Shown piece by piece: positions 15,127 to 22,817 of a DNA stretch of 38,133 nt (its first letter is position 1; each line of letters starts with the position of its first letter). The position numbers and the translations under genes are program-made. The DNA comes from Euzebyales bacterium. GTDB taxonomy: Bacteria; Actinomycetota; Nitriliruptoria; Euzebyales; JAHELV01. The notes beneath the pieces were generated by a model. It ran no database searches. It was given only the letters and a program-made list of their open reading frames with translations, and was not told the DNA's origin. The stretch lies in the NCBI GenBank assembly GCA_036374135.1, contig DASUUK010000063.1:1-38133 (forward strand). The letters are read 5' to 3'.

Positions 15127-15345
15127 CTACAGCCCGACGGTGCCGCCGGCCAGCTTGTTCACCAGGTCGGCCGGGGTCGATGCCGAGACGCTCCAACATG
15201 TCGCGGTGCTACGGGTCGACCGTCCCGATCGTGTCGGGCAGCTGGTGGCGCGCCTTTTCGGCCCGTCGGGGTCGCCCGGCTCACCACGAGCGCGCATCAG
15301 GTCCACGACCTGGTGCCGTCGAACCGCATCGTGGTGCTCCTCGCC
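15127..15345 (-). pseudogene. Decayed remnant of an unidentified gene
   Basis: Downstream of the DUF3618 gene, the minus strand encodes pieces of one protein scattered over two frames. HHDAVRRHQVVDLMRARG is read in one frame. EKARHQLPDTIGTVDP, a TAG, then HRDMLERLGIDP is read in the next. ADLVNKLAGGTVGL and a stop return to the first frame. One missing base near 15260, one extra C near 15175 and one nonsense codon would rejoin it. A GAGGAG site before an ATG at the left of the remnant fits an original start. The protein family is not recognised. Confidence 0.45.
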
Positions 15346-15365
15346 GTGTTGCCGACCTGGCGACC

Positions 15366-16100
15366 TCAGCTCTCGTGCCGCGCTCGTCGACCGGCCTGCT
15401 GCGCGTCCTCGCGGACGCGCTCGCCCTCGCGACGCGCGTCGTCCCGGACGTCGTGCGCCGCGTCCTGCGCCGATCCCTTCAGGTCCTGCGCGGCCTCCTG
15501 CGCGGACGACCGGACATCGTCGCCGACCTGCTGTGCGCGATCGGTCAGGCGCTGTCTGGTTCCCTCGATGTCGAGGTGGCGGTCGGCCTCGCCGACCACG
15601 CGGCGTTCCGCCTCGGACTCGGGCAGCGCGCCGCCGATCAACGCGCCGACGCCGAAGGCGATCATGCCCGCGGTCAGGGGGTTGCCGCGGGTCCGCCGCT
15701 TCGTGGCGTCCGGTGCGTCGCTGATCGCCGCCTTGGCCTGCCGGGCGCGCCCCGAGACGTCGACATCGGGGGTGCGGTCGGCCCACGAGCTCGACGGGTC
15801 CGTGGACCATGAGCTGTCGTCGGACCCCATGATCGACGACTTCAGGCGGTTCCACCGCTGACGCGCGCGACCGCTGCGGCGCTCGTAGACGCGCGAGGGG
15901 TTCACGCGGTCGTTGATGGCCTCGATCGTGCCCTCCATGTCGCGGCGGGTGTGGGCGATGTCCCGGCGGATGGCCTCCGGGTCGTCGCGGCGCTCCGCCA
16001 GGTGCTCACGACGCGCGGCGGCCTCGCGGGCGCGCAGGTCGTCGGCGTCGGCGGCGTCGGCGGGGGGTGGTGGGGTCATCGGGGTTGGTTCCTGGCCCAT
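15366..16100 (-). CDS. DUF3618 domain protein with amphipathic repeats
   Basis: A 244-residue protein. The DUF3618 signature is at about residues 44-70 (AIRRDIAHTRRDMEGTIEAI then NDRVNPSR). A hydrophobic segment follows (AGMIAFGVGALIGGALP). The C-terminal 60 residues are charged helical repeats (QQVGDDVRSSAQEAAQDLKG, AQDAAHDVRDDA), like LEA or YtxH proteins. Such proteins accompany holin-X proteins in actinobacterial envelope-stress clusters. ATG 16100 has a near-perfect AAGGAGG and overlaps the upstream holin-X gene by 25 nt. ATG 16079 is a weaker alternative. Confidence 0.85.
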   Translation of the reverse strand: MGQEPTPMTPPPPADAADADDLRAREAAARREHLAERRDDPEAIRRDIAHTRRDMEGTIEAINDRVNPSRVYERRSGRARQRWNRLKSSIMGSDDSSWSTDPSSSWADRTPDVDVSGRARQAKAAISDAPDATKRRTRGNPLTAGMIAFGVGALIGGALPESEAERRVVGEADRHLDIEGTRQRLTDRAQQVGDDVRSSAQEAAQDLKGSAQDAAHDVRDDARREGERVREDAQQAGRRARHES

Positions 16101-16597
16101 CGGGCGTCCTCCTTGAGTGATTCGGTGGTGTGTGGCAGTGACGGGTCGACGTCCTCGGCAGTGCTGCGACCCTGCATCGCGAGCACGCCTGCGACGACGG
16201 CGTAGACGAGGCCGACGATCAGGAAGCCGAGCGCGGGGTTCAATGCGCCGATGTCTCCGAGCGCCCAGGCGACGGCGAACGACAACAGCAGCAGAGCGAA
16301 CAAGCCCGCCAGCGCTGCGCCGCCGATGAGGCCGCCCGCCCGGCCGGCGGTGCGGATCTCCTGCTTCAGCTCGGTCTTGGCCAGCTCGATCTCCTGACGG
16401 AACAGCGTCGACGACTGGTCGGTCAGCCGCGAGATCAGCTCCGGCAGGCCGGCGTCCGGCTCGCGCGGCGCGTACGGATCGCTCGTCTTGACGTGCCCTG
16501 TGTGCGACCCCTCGACCGGCGTGCGCGGTCGTTCGTCCGGGTACTCCGGCACCGCGCGTGCCGGCTCGGACGGTTCGCGGGGAACGGGACCACTCAT
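16076..16597 (-). CDS. Putative actinobacterial holin-X (phage holin superfamily III) family protein
   Basis: A 173-residue membrane protein. A charged N-terminal tail leads into ELISRLTDQSSTLFRQEIEL followed by AKTELKQEI, the characteristic start of this family, then two hydrophobic helices (GGAALAGLFALLLLSFAVAW and LGFLIVGLVYAVVAGVLAM). Despite the name, these are chromosomal membrane proteins found with DUF3618 and YihY-type genes, not lysis genes. The ATG at 16597 overlaps the upstream stop by ATGA, and its 3' end overlaps the DUF3618 gene by 25 nt. The three genes are clearly one operon. Confidence 0.85.
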   Translation of the reverse strand: MSGPVPREPSEPARAVPEYPDERPRTPVEGSHTGHVKTSDPYAPREPDAGLPELISRLTDQSSTLFRQEIELAKTELKQEIRTAGRAGGLIGGAALAGLFALLLLSFAVAWALGDIGALNPALGFLIVGLVYAVVAGVLAMQGRSTAEDVDPSLPHTTESLKEDARWARNQPR

Positions 16598-17523
16598 CGC
16601 GACCGGCCCTGCTCGACGTCGATCGGCCGGTGCGCCGGGTCCTGGTGGGCTGGCGCCTGCTCGTCGCGTGGGTGTTCGCCGGGCGTCCGCTCGGCCCGCC
16701 GCCGGTCGGTGTCGGACGGTCCGTCGTCCACTCCGGTCACGACCGCGCTGTCGTCGGTGGCGTAGCCGATGATCACATCGTCGGACGCGGCGCGCTCGTC
16801 GGTCGGCCGCGGTTCGACGGACGGGTGGGTGACCGGGTCGGGAGTGTCGGTGGCGTCATGCGCTCCGGTGTCCGCGAGCCCTCCGACCGGCGTCCACGCG
16901 GCGTCATCCCGGCCGGTCACGTGACGATCCTTGTGCTCCGACGCCGCCCGCAGGCGTTCCCCGTCGGCGTCGTCCCTGTCTGGCATCGCAGGCGCAGCCT
17001 CGCCCGACCGCCGCGCCCCGGTCTCGTCGCCGAGCTCCTGCGCCGCGTTGCGTCCGAACCGGCCCACGACGACACCGGCGGCGAGCGCGCCGGCGAGGAA
17101 CATGCCCGGGCGGCGCCGCCCGAACGAGCGCAGGTCATCGAGCAGCCCGTCGAGACCGCGGTCCTGGACGGTGTGTGCCCAGCGGTTGACCGCGTCCGCG
17201 GCCTGGTCGACGTAGTCACCGAGCACGCCCGCGTCGTCGACGCGTCCCTGGGCGAGGGCGCGCAGTTGGTCGCCGGCGGTGCTCAGCGCCGCGCCCGCCC
17301 GCTGTGTCTCCTCCTGCGCGTGGCCGCGCAGCTGGCGCTGTGCATTCCGCGCGACGCCGCGCGCGTGCTCGCGGGCGTCACGCTTGAGGCGTTGCCCGTG
17401 CTGTGCCGCGGTGTCGCCGACGGTGGCCGCCGCATCGCGGGCGCTGCCCTTGAGGTGCTCACCCTCCCGGCGGGCGACGTCGTTGGCGTACCCGCCCGAC
17501 GATGTCGATCGTTGGTCGCTCAT
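16594..17523 (-). CDS. Helical-repeat membrane-associated protein, unknown function
   Basis: A 309-residue protein. The N-terminal 100 residues are amphipathic, coiled-coil-like helices rich in Ala, Arg and acidic residues (EHLKGSARDAAATVGDTAAQ). They are followed by LDGLLDDLRSFGRRRPGMFLAGALAAGVVVGRF (split by a short turn), a typical membrane-anchoring segment seen with holin-X/DUF3618 partners. The C-terminal 140 residues are acidic, proline/aspartate-rich and probably disordered. ATG 17523 has AAGGAG at good spacing. It overlaps the holin-X gene by 4 nt. It probably acts at the inner face of the membrane in the envelope-stress operon. Confidence 0.75.
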   Translation of the reverse strand: MSDQRSTSSGGYANDVARREGEHLKGSARDAAATVGDTAAQHGQRLKRDAREHARGVARNAQRQLRGHAQEETQRAGAALSTAGDQLRALAQGRVDDAGVLGDYVDQAADAVNRWAHTVQDRGLDGLLDDLRSFGRRRPGMFLAGALAAGVVVGRFGRNAAQELGDETGARRSGEAAPAMPDRDDADGERLRAASEHKDRHVTGRDDAAWTPVGGLADTGAHDATDTPDPVTHPSVEPRPTDERAASDDVIIGYATDDSAVVTGVDDGPSDTDRRRAERTPGEHPRDEQAPAHQDPAHRPIDVEQGRSR

Positions 17524-17781
17524 CAGTTGCTCCTTCGTGCTGTCTCGGTTAGTCCGGCACGATGTGCGTCGTCCCGGGGCCGCCGGCGGGCTGCCGGCCT
17601 TCCCGGTCCGGACCTGTCGGGCCGACCGGGGTCGTGTGGGGAGCGGCGTCGCGCCGTCGGCGCGACATGCTCCGGTGGCCAGTCCGCCCGTCGTCGGGCG
17701 GACGCTCCGGGGACAGGGGAGCGGGTTGCGACGGATCGTCCCGGTGCGGGGGCCACCACCAGCACCGGTGCGACGTCAGGA

Positions 17782-18108
17782 TCAGTCCGGGCGGTCGTGC
17801 CAGGCGTCCGGCGCCGGCACGTCGGTCAGTTGCTCGAACAGCCGCTCGTAGCGGTGGAGCGCTTCGCGCAGCTGCTCCGTCGTCGCGTCGTCCGGATCCG
17901 GTCCGTCGTCGCCCGCGGCAACACGACGTCGATCCAGCGACAACCGGATCTGATCGATGACGTCGGTGATCAGCTCGTCCGCCGCGCGCACCGCCGCCCT
18001 CGGGTCGTCGACGAAGCGCTCGACGATGTGTCTCCACCGCTCGCGGAGCCCTGCCCGGTCGTCGTCGGCCAGCAGGGTGGATGATCCGTCGGTCGATGTC
18101 GAGGTCAT
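17782..18108 (-). CDS. Conserved small helical protein, unknown function
   Basis: A 108-residue, probably all-helical protein. RERWRHIVERFVDDPRAAVR followed by AADELITDVIDQIRL resembles the middle of the upstream gene's product (RWRELQRTFTRQP, then EADEVTTHLL), so the two appear to be related and may interact. The family is known in actinobacteria without a defined role. It overlaps the upstream gene by ATGA. The following 258 nt to the next gene (17524-17781) contain only low-quality open frames that I do not support. Confidence 0.72.
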   Translation of the reverse strand: MTSTSTDGSSTLLADDDRAGLRERWRHIVERFVDDPRAAVRAADELITDVIDQIRLSLDRRRVAAGDDGPDPDDATTEQLREALHRYERLFEQLTDVPAPDAWHDRPD

Positions 18109-18662
18109 GACACCTCCTCCTCGTCGTCAATCACGGACGCCTCGGCGACACGTTCGAACACCTTGCGGTAGCGCAGCAGCGCGACGCGGATCTCCTCGGT
18201 TCCGGCTCTGCCGCCGCGCACGTCGTGCGTCACGGCGCGCGCCTCGCGGTAGTCGTCGACGACGTCCGCGTGGGCCACCGACAGGTCAGCCGCCTGCTGC
18301 GCGAAGCTGTCCGTCGGGTAGCCGACGTCGGCCAGCAGGTGCGTGGTCACCTCGTCAGCTTCGAGCAGGCCGGTTGCCGGCTGCCTCGTGAACGTCCGCT
18401 GCAGCTCTCGCCAGCGGGCGACGTACCGCTCACGTTCGTCGTCGTCCAGGCTGCGCAGCTGGTAGCTCTCGTGTCGCTCCAGACGACGCTCGAGCTCGTC
18501 GTGCGCCGCATCCTTCGAGTCACGGCGCTTGACCGTCCGCTCGTACTCGGGCCCGAACCGCTTCCGCAACCGCCGGCGGTCACGGCCACGAGCGAAGCCC
18601 ACCACGAGCGCCACGATCACCAGCGCGATTACGGCCAATGCGATCCACATCCACAGCTCCAT
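18105..18662 (-). CDS. Conserved membrane-anchored protein, unknown function
   Basis: A 185-residue protein with one N-terminal membrane helix (MELWMWIALAVIALVIVALV) followed by a basic stop-transfer patch (GRDRRRLRKRFG). The cytosolic domain has the conserved actinobacterial pattern FGPEYERTV, RYVARWRELQRTF, YPTDSFAQQAADLSVAHADV and a C-terminal helix. ATG 18662 has AAGGAG upstream and lies 5 nt after the YihY gene stop. It overlaps the smaller paralogue downstream by 4 nt. The function is not known; the cluster suggests envelope maintenance or stress tolerance. Confidence 0.78.
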   Translation of the reverse strand: MELWMWIALAVIALVIVALVVGFARGRDRRRLRKRFGPEYERTVKRRDSKDAAHDELERRLERHESYQLRSLDDDERERYVARWRELQRTFTRQPATGLLEADEVTTHLLADVGYPTDSFAQQAADLSVAHADVVDDYREARAVTHDVRGGRAGTEEIRVALLRYRKVFERVAEASVIDDEEEVS

Positions 18663-18667
18663 GACGT

Positions 18668-19648
18668 CTACTCCTTCTGCGCGGCCGGCTCGCCGAGTCG
18701 GTCGGCTTTGCGGGCGCCACGCTCGCCCATCGCCGCCGGCTGACCGGTCGTGGTGTCCCGGGCGGTCTGGTGTTCGAGCTCCGAGTTGATCTCGGCGCCC
18801 AGCAGGATCACGAACATCGTCAGCAGCAGCCAGAGGTTGAGCACGATCACCCCCGCCAACGCGCCGTAGGTCTCGTTGTAGGAACCGAAGTTGTCGACGA
18901 AGAAGAAGAACCCGACCGAGCCGATGGTCCACAGCACCGTCGCGATGACCGCGCCCCAGCTGACCCACCGGAGCTTCGGGTCCTCACGGTGTGGAGCGAC
19001 CTTGTAGAGCACGGCGAGCGCACCCATCATCAGCGCGGCGAGCAGCACGAAGCTCGCGATCTGACCGGCGATCGCCGCGACCGGGCCGGGTGCGACCTGC
19101 TCGAGCAGGACGGGCACGACGCCCATCAGGCTGACGGCCAGGACGACGAAGACGATCGCTCCAAGGGTGAGCAGCAGTGCCAGTCCGCGCCGCCGCGGGA
19201 ACGAGCGCTGCTCCTCGTCGTAGGCGATGTTGATGCCCTTGATGAGTCCGTCGACCCCACCCGATGCGCTCCACAGCACACCGCCCAACGCGAGCAGGGC
19301 GCCGACGCCCAGGCCGTCCATCCCGGTGGCCGACCGGATCGGGTCCGAAATGACGCCTGCGACGTCCTCTGACATCGACGCCGTCGCGCGGGCGATCTGG
19401 TCCTGGATCGTCGCGTCGGACGCGACCAGTCCGTAGATCATGATCAGCGCGATGAGTGCGGGGATCAGAGCCACCCAGGCGTAGAACGCGCAACCGGCGG
19501 CGACGACGGGCACATGGTCGGCCTTGACCTCGGCCATCACCCGTTTGGCGACGTCCATGAAGCCGCGGGACCCGATCTGGCCGGGGCGGTCTGCGCGTCG
19601 GCCACGCTCGTCGTGCTCGTGGGGCCGTGATGCGTGCGAGGTGTCCAT
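18668..19648 (-). CDS. YihY/virulence factor BrkB family membrane protein
   Basis: A 326-residue polytopic protein with six predicted membrane segments. The family signatures are ADHVPVVAAGCAFYAWVALIPA, the GVLWSASGGVDGLIKGINIAYD region, and NETYGALAGVIVLNLWLLLT followed by LLGAEINSELE. It was once annotated as ribonuclease BN, but the family is now regarded as an inner-membrane protein of uncertain transport or envelope role. ATG 19648 follows GGAG. It is the first gene of the minus-strand envelope-stress cluster and is divergent from the GAF-ANTAR gene. Confidence 0.88.
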   Translation of the reverse strand: MDTSHASRPHEHDERGRRADRPGQIGSRGFMDVAKRVMAEVKADHVPVVAAGCAFYAWVALIPALIALIMIYGLVASDATIQDQIARATASMSEDVAGVISDPIRSATGMDGLGVGALLALGGVLWSASGGVDGLIKGINIAYDEEQRSFPRRRGLALLLTLGAIVFVVLAVSLMGVVPVLLEQVAPGPVAAIAGQIASFVLLAALMMGALAVLYKVAPHREDPKLRWVSWGAVIATVLWTIGSVGFFFFVDNFGSYNETYGALAGVIVLNLWLLLTMFVILLGAEINSELEHQTARDTTTGQPAAMGERGARKADRLGEPAAQKE

Positions 19649-19798
19649 CGGCGCTCCAAACCGTGCGGAAGGGACGGATGGGCGCCGAGGTCTGGGGGGC
19701 CCGGGATGCGACCGCGGGTTCTGGGGCCTGCGATCGTCAGGGTGGGGAGTACCCACGGTCGTGCTGCACATGCACCCGTGGAAGACATGTCGCCGAAT

Positions 19799-19812
19799 GG
19801 TGCGGACGCACC
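19799..19812. promoter_or_regulatory. Short perfect palindrome in the YihY / GAF-ANTAR divergent region
   Basis: GGTGCG-GA-CGCACC is a perfect 6-bp inverted repeat in the 232-nt spacer between the divergent YihY and GAF-ANTAR genes. A TACAGT at 19854-19859 is a plausible -10 for the GAF-ANTAR gene. The operator role of the palindrome is a guess from position. Confidence 0.3.
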
Positions 19813-19880
19813 TCGGCCGCGCCGCCGGAATGCCGTCCGGTCGGTGTGCTCGGTACAGTACGGGTCAGGCGGGAGGGCGC

Positions 19881-20672
19881 ATGGGTCAGGCAGGGGAGAA
19901 CGGAGGCACAGCACACATGGCCCAGCAGGTGATGAGCGACGCGTCGCCCACGCAGGGCGTCGATCACCGCGGATTCTGGAAGGTGCTCGAGCGGTTCGCC
20001 GGCACCCTGGTCGACAAGTACGACCTCGATGACGTCCTCGAGCAGCTCGGGGCCGACATCACGGCGGTGCTCGACGTCGCGGGCGCCGGCGTCATGTTGG
20101 CCGACGCGGCCGGAGCACTGCGGTTCTGCTCGACCAACAACGAGGTCCTGCACAAGCTCGAGGCGCTGCAGGTCGACCTCGATGAGGGACCGTGCCTGCT
20201 CGCCTACCGGACGAGTGAGATCGTGCTGGCCGACGACCTGCGCTCGGATCCGCGGTTCCCCAACTTCGGACCGCGGGCACTCGAGGCGGGGATGGCGGCG
20301 GTCTACAGCTTCCCGATGCGTCTTGACCAGCAGGTCATCGGGGCGCTCAACCTGTACAACGACGAGCCCGGTCCCTTCTCGGACGACCAGATCGAGGTCG
20401 GTGGCGTCTTCGCCGATGTCGGGACGACCTACCTCCTCAACGCCCGGGACATCGCACAGCAGGACCTGCTGACCCGTCAGTTGCAGGAGGCGCTCAACAG
20501 CCGCGTGCTGATCGAGCAGGCCAAGGGCTACGTGTCCGCGCTCGCGGGCGTCGAGCCGACCGACGCGTTCGAGCTGATCCGCGGCTACGCGCGCCGCCAC
20601 CAGGTGCGCGTGCGCATGATCGCGCGATCGCTGCTGCACGGCGACCTGGCGCTCGACGAACTGACGCGCTGA
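19881..20672 (+). CDS. GAF and ANTAR domain-containing antitermination regulator
   Basis: A 263-residue regulator. A GAF sensor domain (residues about 40-190, including GAGVMLADAAGALRFCSTNN and GVFADVGTTYLLNARD) precedes a C-terminal ANTAR RNA-binding domain (LNSRVLIEQAKGYVSALAG, then RRHQVRVRMIARSLL). ANTAR proteins bind paired RNA hairpins in leaders and prevent transcription termination, often in response to a stimulus sensed by GAF. ATG 19881 has GGGAGG 4 nt upstream; ATG 19917 has GGAGG 10 nt upstream and is an equal alternative. The gene is divergent from the YihY cluster and convergent with the Ser/Thr kinase. Confidence 0.88.
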   Translation: MGQAGENGGTAHMAQQVMSDASPTQGVDHRGFWKVLERFAGTLVDKYDLDDVLEQLGADITAVLDVAGAGVMLADAAGALRFCSTNNEVLHKLEALQVDLDEGPCLLAYRTSEIVLADDLRSDPRFPNFGPRALEAGMAAVYSFPMRLDQQVIGALNLYNDEPGPFSDDQIEVGGVFADVGTTYLLNARDIAQQDLLTRQLQEALNSRVLIEQAKGYVSALAGVEPTDAFELIRGYARRHQVRVRMIARSLLHGDLALDELTR

Positions 20673-20695
20673 CCGCGACCGGGAGCGGCGTCGGC

Positions 20696-22651
20696 TCAGC
20701 GGTCGGAGCGCTGCACGACATCGCTCCACCAGGCGTACAGCTGATCTGCCGCGTCAGGGTCGTCGAGACGGGCACTGCCCATCAACGGCGCGTCCGGCAC
20801 GGTCCAGGAAAGACCCGCGGTGCTGCTGTCGACAGCGCACACGACGCGGCCCGATCCGGCACTGCCGGCATAGGCGTGGGTCGCCCGCCGGTCGACGCGG
20901 CAGTCTCCGTCACCAGCCGAGCGGGCCAGTGCGTCGAACGCGTCATCGCGTTCGGTCGTCGAGCCGAAGCGACGGAACACGACCCGGGTCGGTGTCTGTG
21001 CGTCCTCCGCACATGAGATCGCCACCTGCTCACCGGCGAGCGGATCCCGGGTCGGTGGCCGGCAGGCCTGCGCGTCGTACACACCCAGGGCATCGAGCAG
21101 TTCGCGCTGGTCGGCATCCAGTGCGGCCCCGTCGGCCGTGTCGGCCCCACGGGACGCGGAACCACCCGGGTCGAGGTCGCCGCCCCGCACCATCGCCCAG
21201 ATGAGACCGAGCACCAGCAGCATGCCGACGACCACGACGACGACCGCGTGCCCACCGAGCCCGTCACTGCGGCCGGTGTCACCGACGTCGCGATCCGTGG
21301 GCCGCCGGCGGGCGGCGGTGCCGGCCGGCTGCGGTGCTCCAGCGCGCCCGGGTGGGCGTGCGCCCTCGTCAGCGCCGGATGCACGTGCGCCCGCGTCCGT
21401 GGGCGGCGCGTCGGCCCGGTCCGCTGACCCGTCCGCGGGGCGGTCCACGCCGTCCGCACGGTCGCCGAGGTCGGCGCGGTCGCCGAGGTCTGCACGGTCG
21501 CCGAGTTCTGCACGGTCGCCGAGTTCTGCACGGTCGCCGACGACCGCCGTGGATGCGGCCGCCTCACCGGTCGACGGGACCGTGGTCGGCGGGAGCTCAT
21601 CCGAGGACGTGCCGGTCGTCGTGTGGTCCTGTGGTCGCACGACCTGGGTGCGCACCTCTGCGCGCTCGAACCGCCGGGTCCGCCCCTCGCGGGATTCGGG
21701 CGGTCCACCTGGCTGCCCGGCCGGCGGCACCGCCCCGGCGGCGGGAGGTCGCCTGGCGGCGGATGGCTGCGCGGCCGCTGTCGGTGATCTCGCCAGCACG
21801 TCCTCCGCGGCTGCGGTGAGTGCGGCGCACCGCCGGTACCGCCGCGCGGAGTCCTTGGCCATCGCCGTGGCGATCACCCCATCCCAGGCGGAGGACAGGT
21901 CCGCGCGCACCTCGGACACCCTGGGCGGGGCCTCGTTGAGGTGGGCGTTGACCATGGCCGCCAGATCGCCCTCGAACGGCTTGCGTCCCGTGACGCACTC
22001 GAACAGCACACACCCCAGCGCGTACACGTCGGTGCGACCGTCGATCCGTGCGCCCGTGCGCATCTGCTCGGGCGCCGCATAGGCCAGCGTCGCCGGCGCC
22101 AGTCCCTGGGTCACGGGGTTGTCGGTCGTCTGATCGATCGGTCGGCTGATGCCGAAGTCGGCGAGGTAGACGGTGTCGGTGTCGGCCAGGCACAGGATGT
22201 TGCCGGGCTTGATGTCGCGGTGCACCAGCCCTCTGGCGTGGGCGTGGTCGAGCGCCGACCCGATCTGGCGGATGACCGAAACCGCGCGCCGCTGGGCCAG
22301 CGCGCCGTCCTCGAGCTCGTACCGCAGATCGCGTCCGGCCACGAACCGCATGACCAGGTACAGCAGACCGTCCCGGTCGCCGCCGTCGTAGACCGTCACG
22401 ATGTTGGGGTGATCGAGGCTCGCCGCGATGTTCGTCTCACGCCGGAAGCGTCGCTGCTCGGTCGGCGTGAAGTCCTCTGACGGGCGCAGCATCTTGATCG
22501 CGACGTCCCGTTCGAGCAGGCGGTCCCAGGCGCGGTAGACACGACCGAACCCACCGCGGCCCAGCACGGTCGTGATCTCGTACCGGTCGGTCCAGATGTC
22601 GCCCGGCTGCGGCAACCCAGCCACGTCCTGGAGGCTCCCGATCGTCGTCAT
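20696..22651 (-). CDS. Membrane Ser/Thr protein kinase (PknB-like) with extracellular Cys domain
   Basis: A 651-residue receptor-like kinase. The kinase domain (about 24-290) has the glycine loop GRGGFGRVY, catalytic Lys53, the HRDIKPGN loop (Asp146) and DFG at 165-167. A long Pro/Ala/Asp-rich linker includes five tandem GDRA(E/D)(L/G) hexapeptides. One membrane helix (VVVVVVGMLLVLGLIWAMV) precedes an extracellular domain of about 130 residues with four Cys and no PASTA repeat. It would phosphorylate cytosolic targets in response to an outside signal. ATG 22651 starts just before the kinase domain, after a GGGG-rich site; an earlier GTG-type start is not needed. It faces the GAF-ANTAR regulator tail-to-tail. 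Confidence 0.9.
   Translation of the reverse strand: MTTIGSLQDVAGLPQPGDIWTDRYEITTVLGRGGFGRVYRAWDRLLERDVAIKMLRPSEDFTPTEQRRFRRETNIAASLDHPNIVTVYDGGDRDGLLYLVMRFVAGRDLRYELEDGALAQRRAVSVIRQIGSALDHAHARGLVHRDIKPGNILCLADTDTVYLADFGISRPIDQTTDNPVTQGLAPATLAYAAPEQMRTGARIDGRTDVYALGCVLFECVTGRKPFEGDLAAMVNAHLNEAPPRVSEVRADLSSAWDGVIATAMAKDSARRYRRCAALTAAAEDVLARSPTAAAQPSAARRPPAAGAVPPAGQPGGPPESREGRTRRFERAEVRTQVVRPQDHTTTGTSSDELPPTTVPSTGEAAASTAVVGDRAELGDRAELGDRADLGDRADLGDRADGVDRPADGSADRADAPPTDAGARASGADEGARPPGRAGAPQPAGTAARRRPTDRDVGDTGRSDGLGGHAVVVVVVGMLLVLGLIWAMVRGGDLDPGGSASRGADTADGAALDADQRELLDALGVYDAQACRPPTRDPLAGEQVAISCAEDAQTPTRVVFRRFGSTTERDDAFDALARSAGDGDCRVDRRATHAYAGSAGSGRVVCAVDSSTAGLSWTVPDAPLMGSARLDDPDAADQLYAWWSDVVQRSDR
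21456..21541. repeat. 18-bp in-frame tandem repeat in kinase linker
   Basis: Four full and one partial 18-bp units (type GCACGGTCGCCGAGTTCT) encode the GDRAEL/GDRADL hexapeptides on the minus strand. Copies three and four are identical, so the array is recent and probably length-variable. It lies in the disordered linker between the kinase domain and the membrane helix. Confidence 0.85.
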
Positions 22652-22817
22652 TGCCCCGCCGACGCCCGCACGGTGGAGTCGCGTGAGCGCGCCCAGCCTC
22701 CGGACGTCCCGGTGGCCGGCATGCGCCAGAGATGGTAGTCCACCTCGCGTGTCGCCGAGGGCACGGGGCGGCACACGATCCTATCCGGTCGGCCGCGACG
22801 TTCGTTCCGGGGCGGTG

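Noticed and set aside
16076-16597. Holin-X gene as evidence of a prophage
   Set aside because: No endolysin, integrase or structural genes are nearby; this family is chromosomal in actinobacteria.
17523-17781. Small open frames between the envelope-stress genes
   Set aside because: Pro/Arg-rich without a start site or similarity; treated as non-coding.
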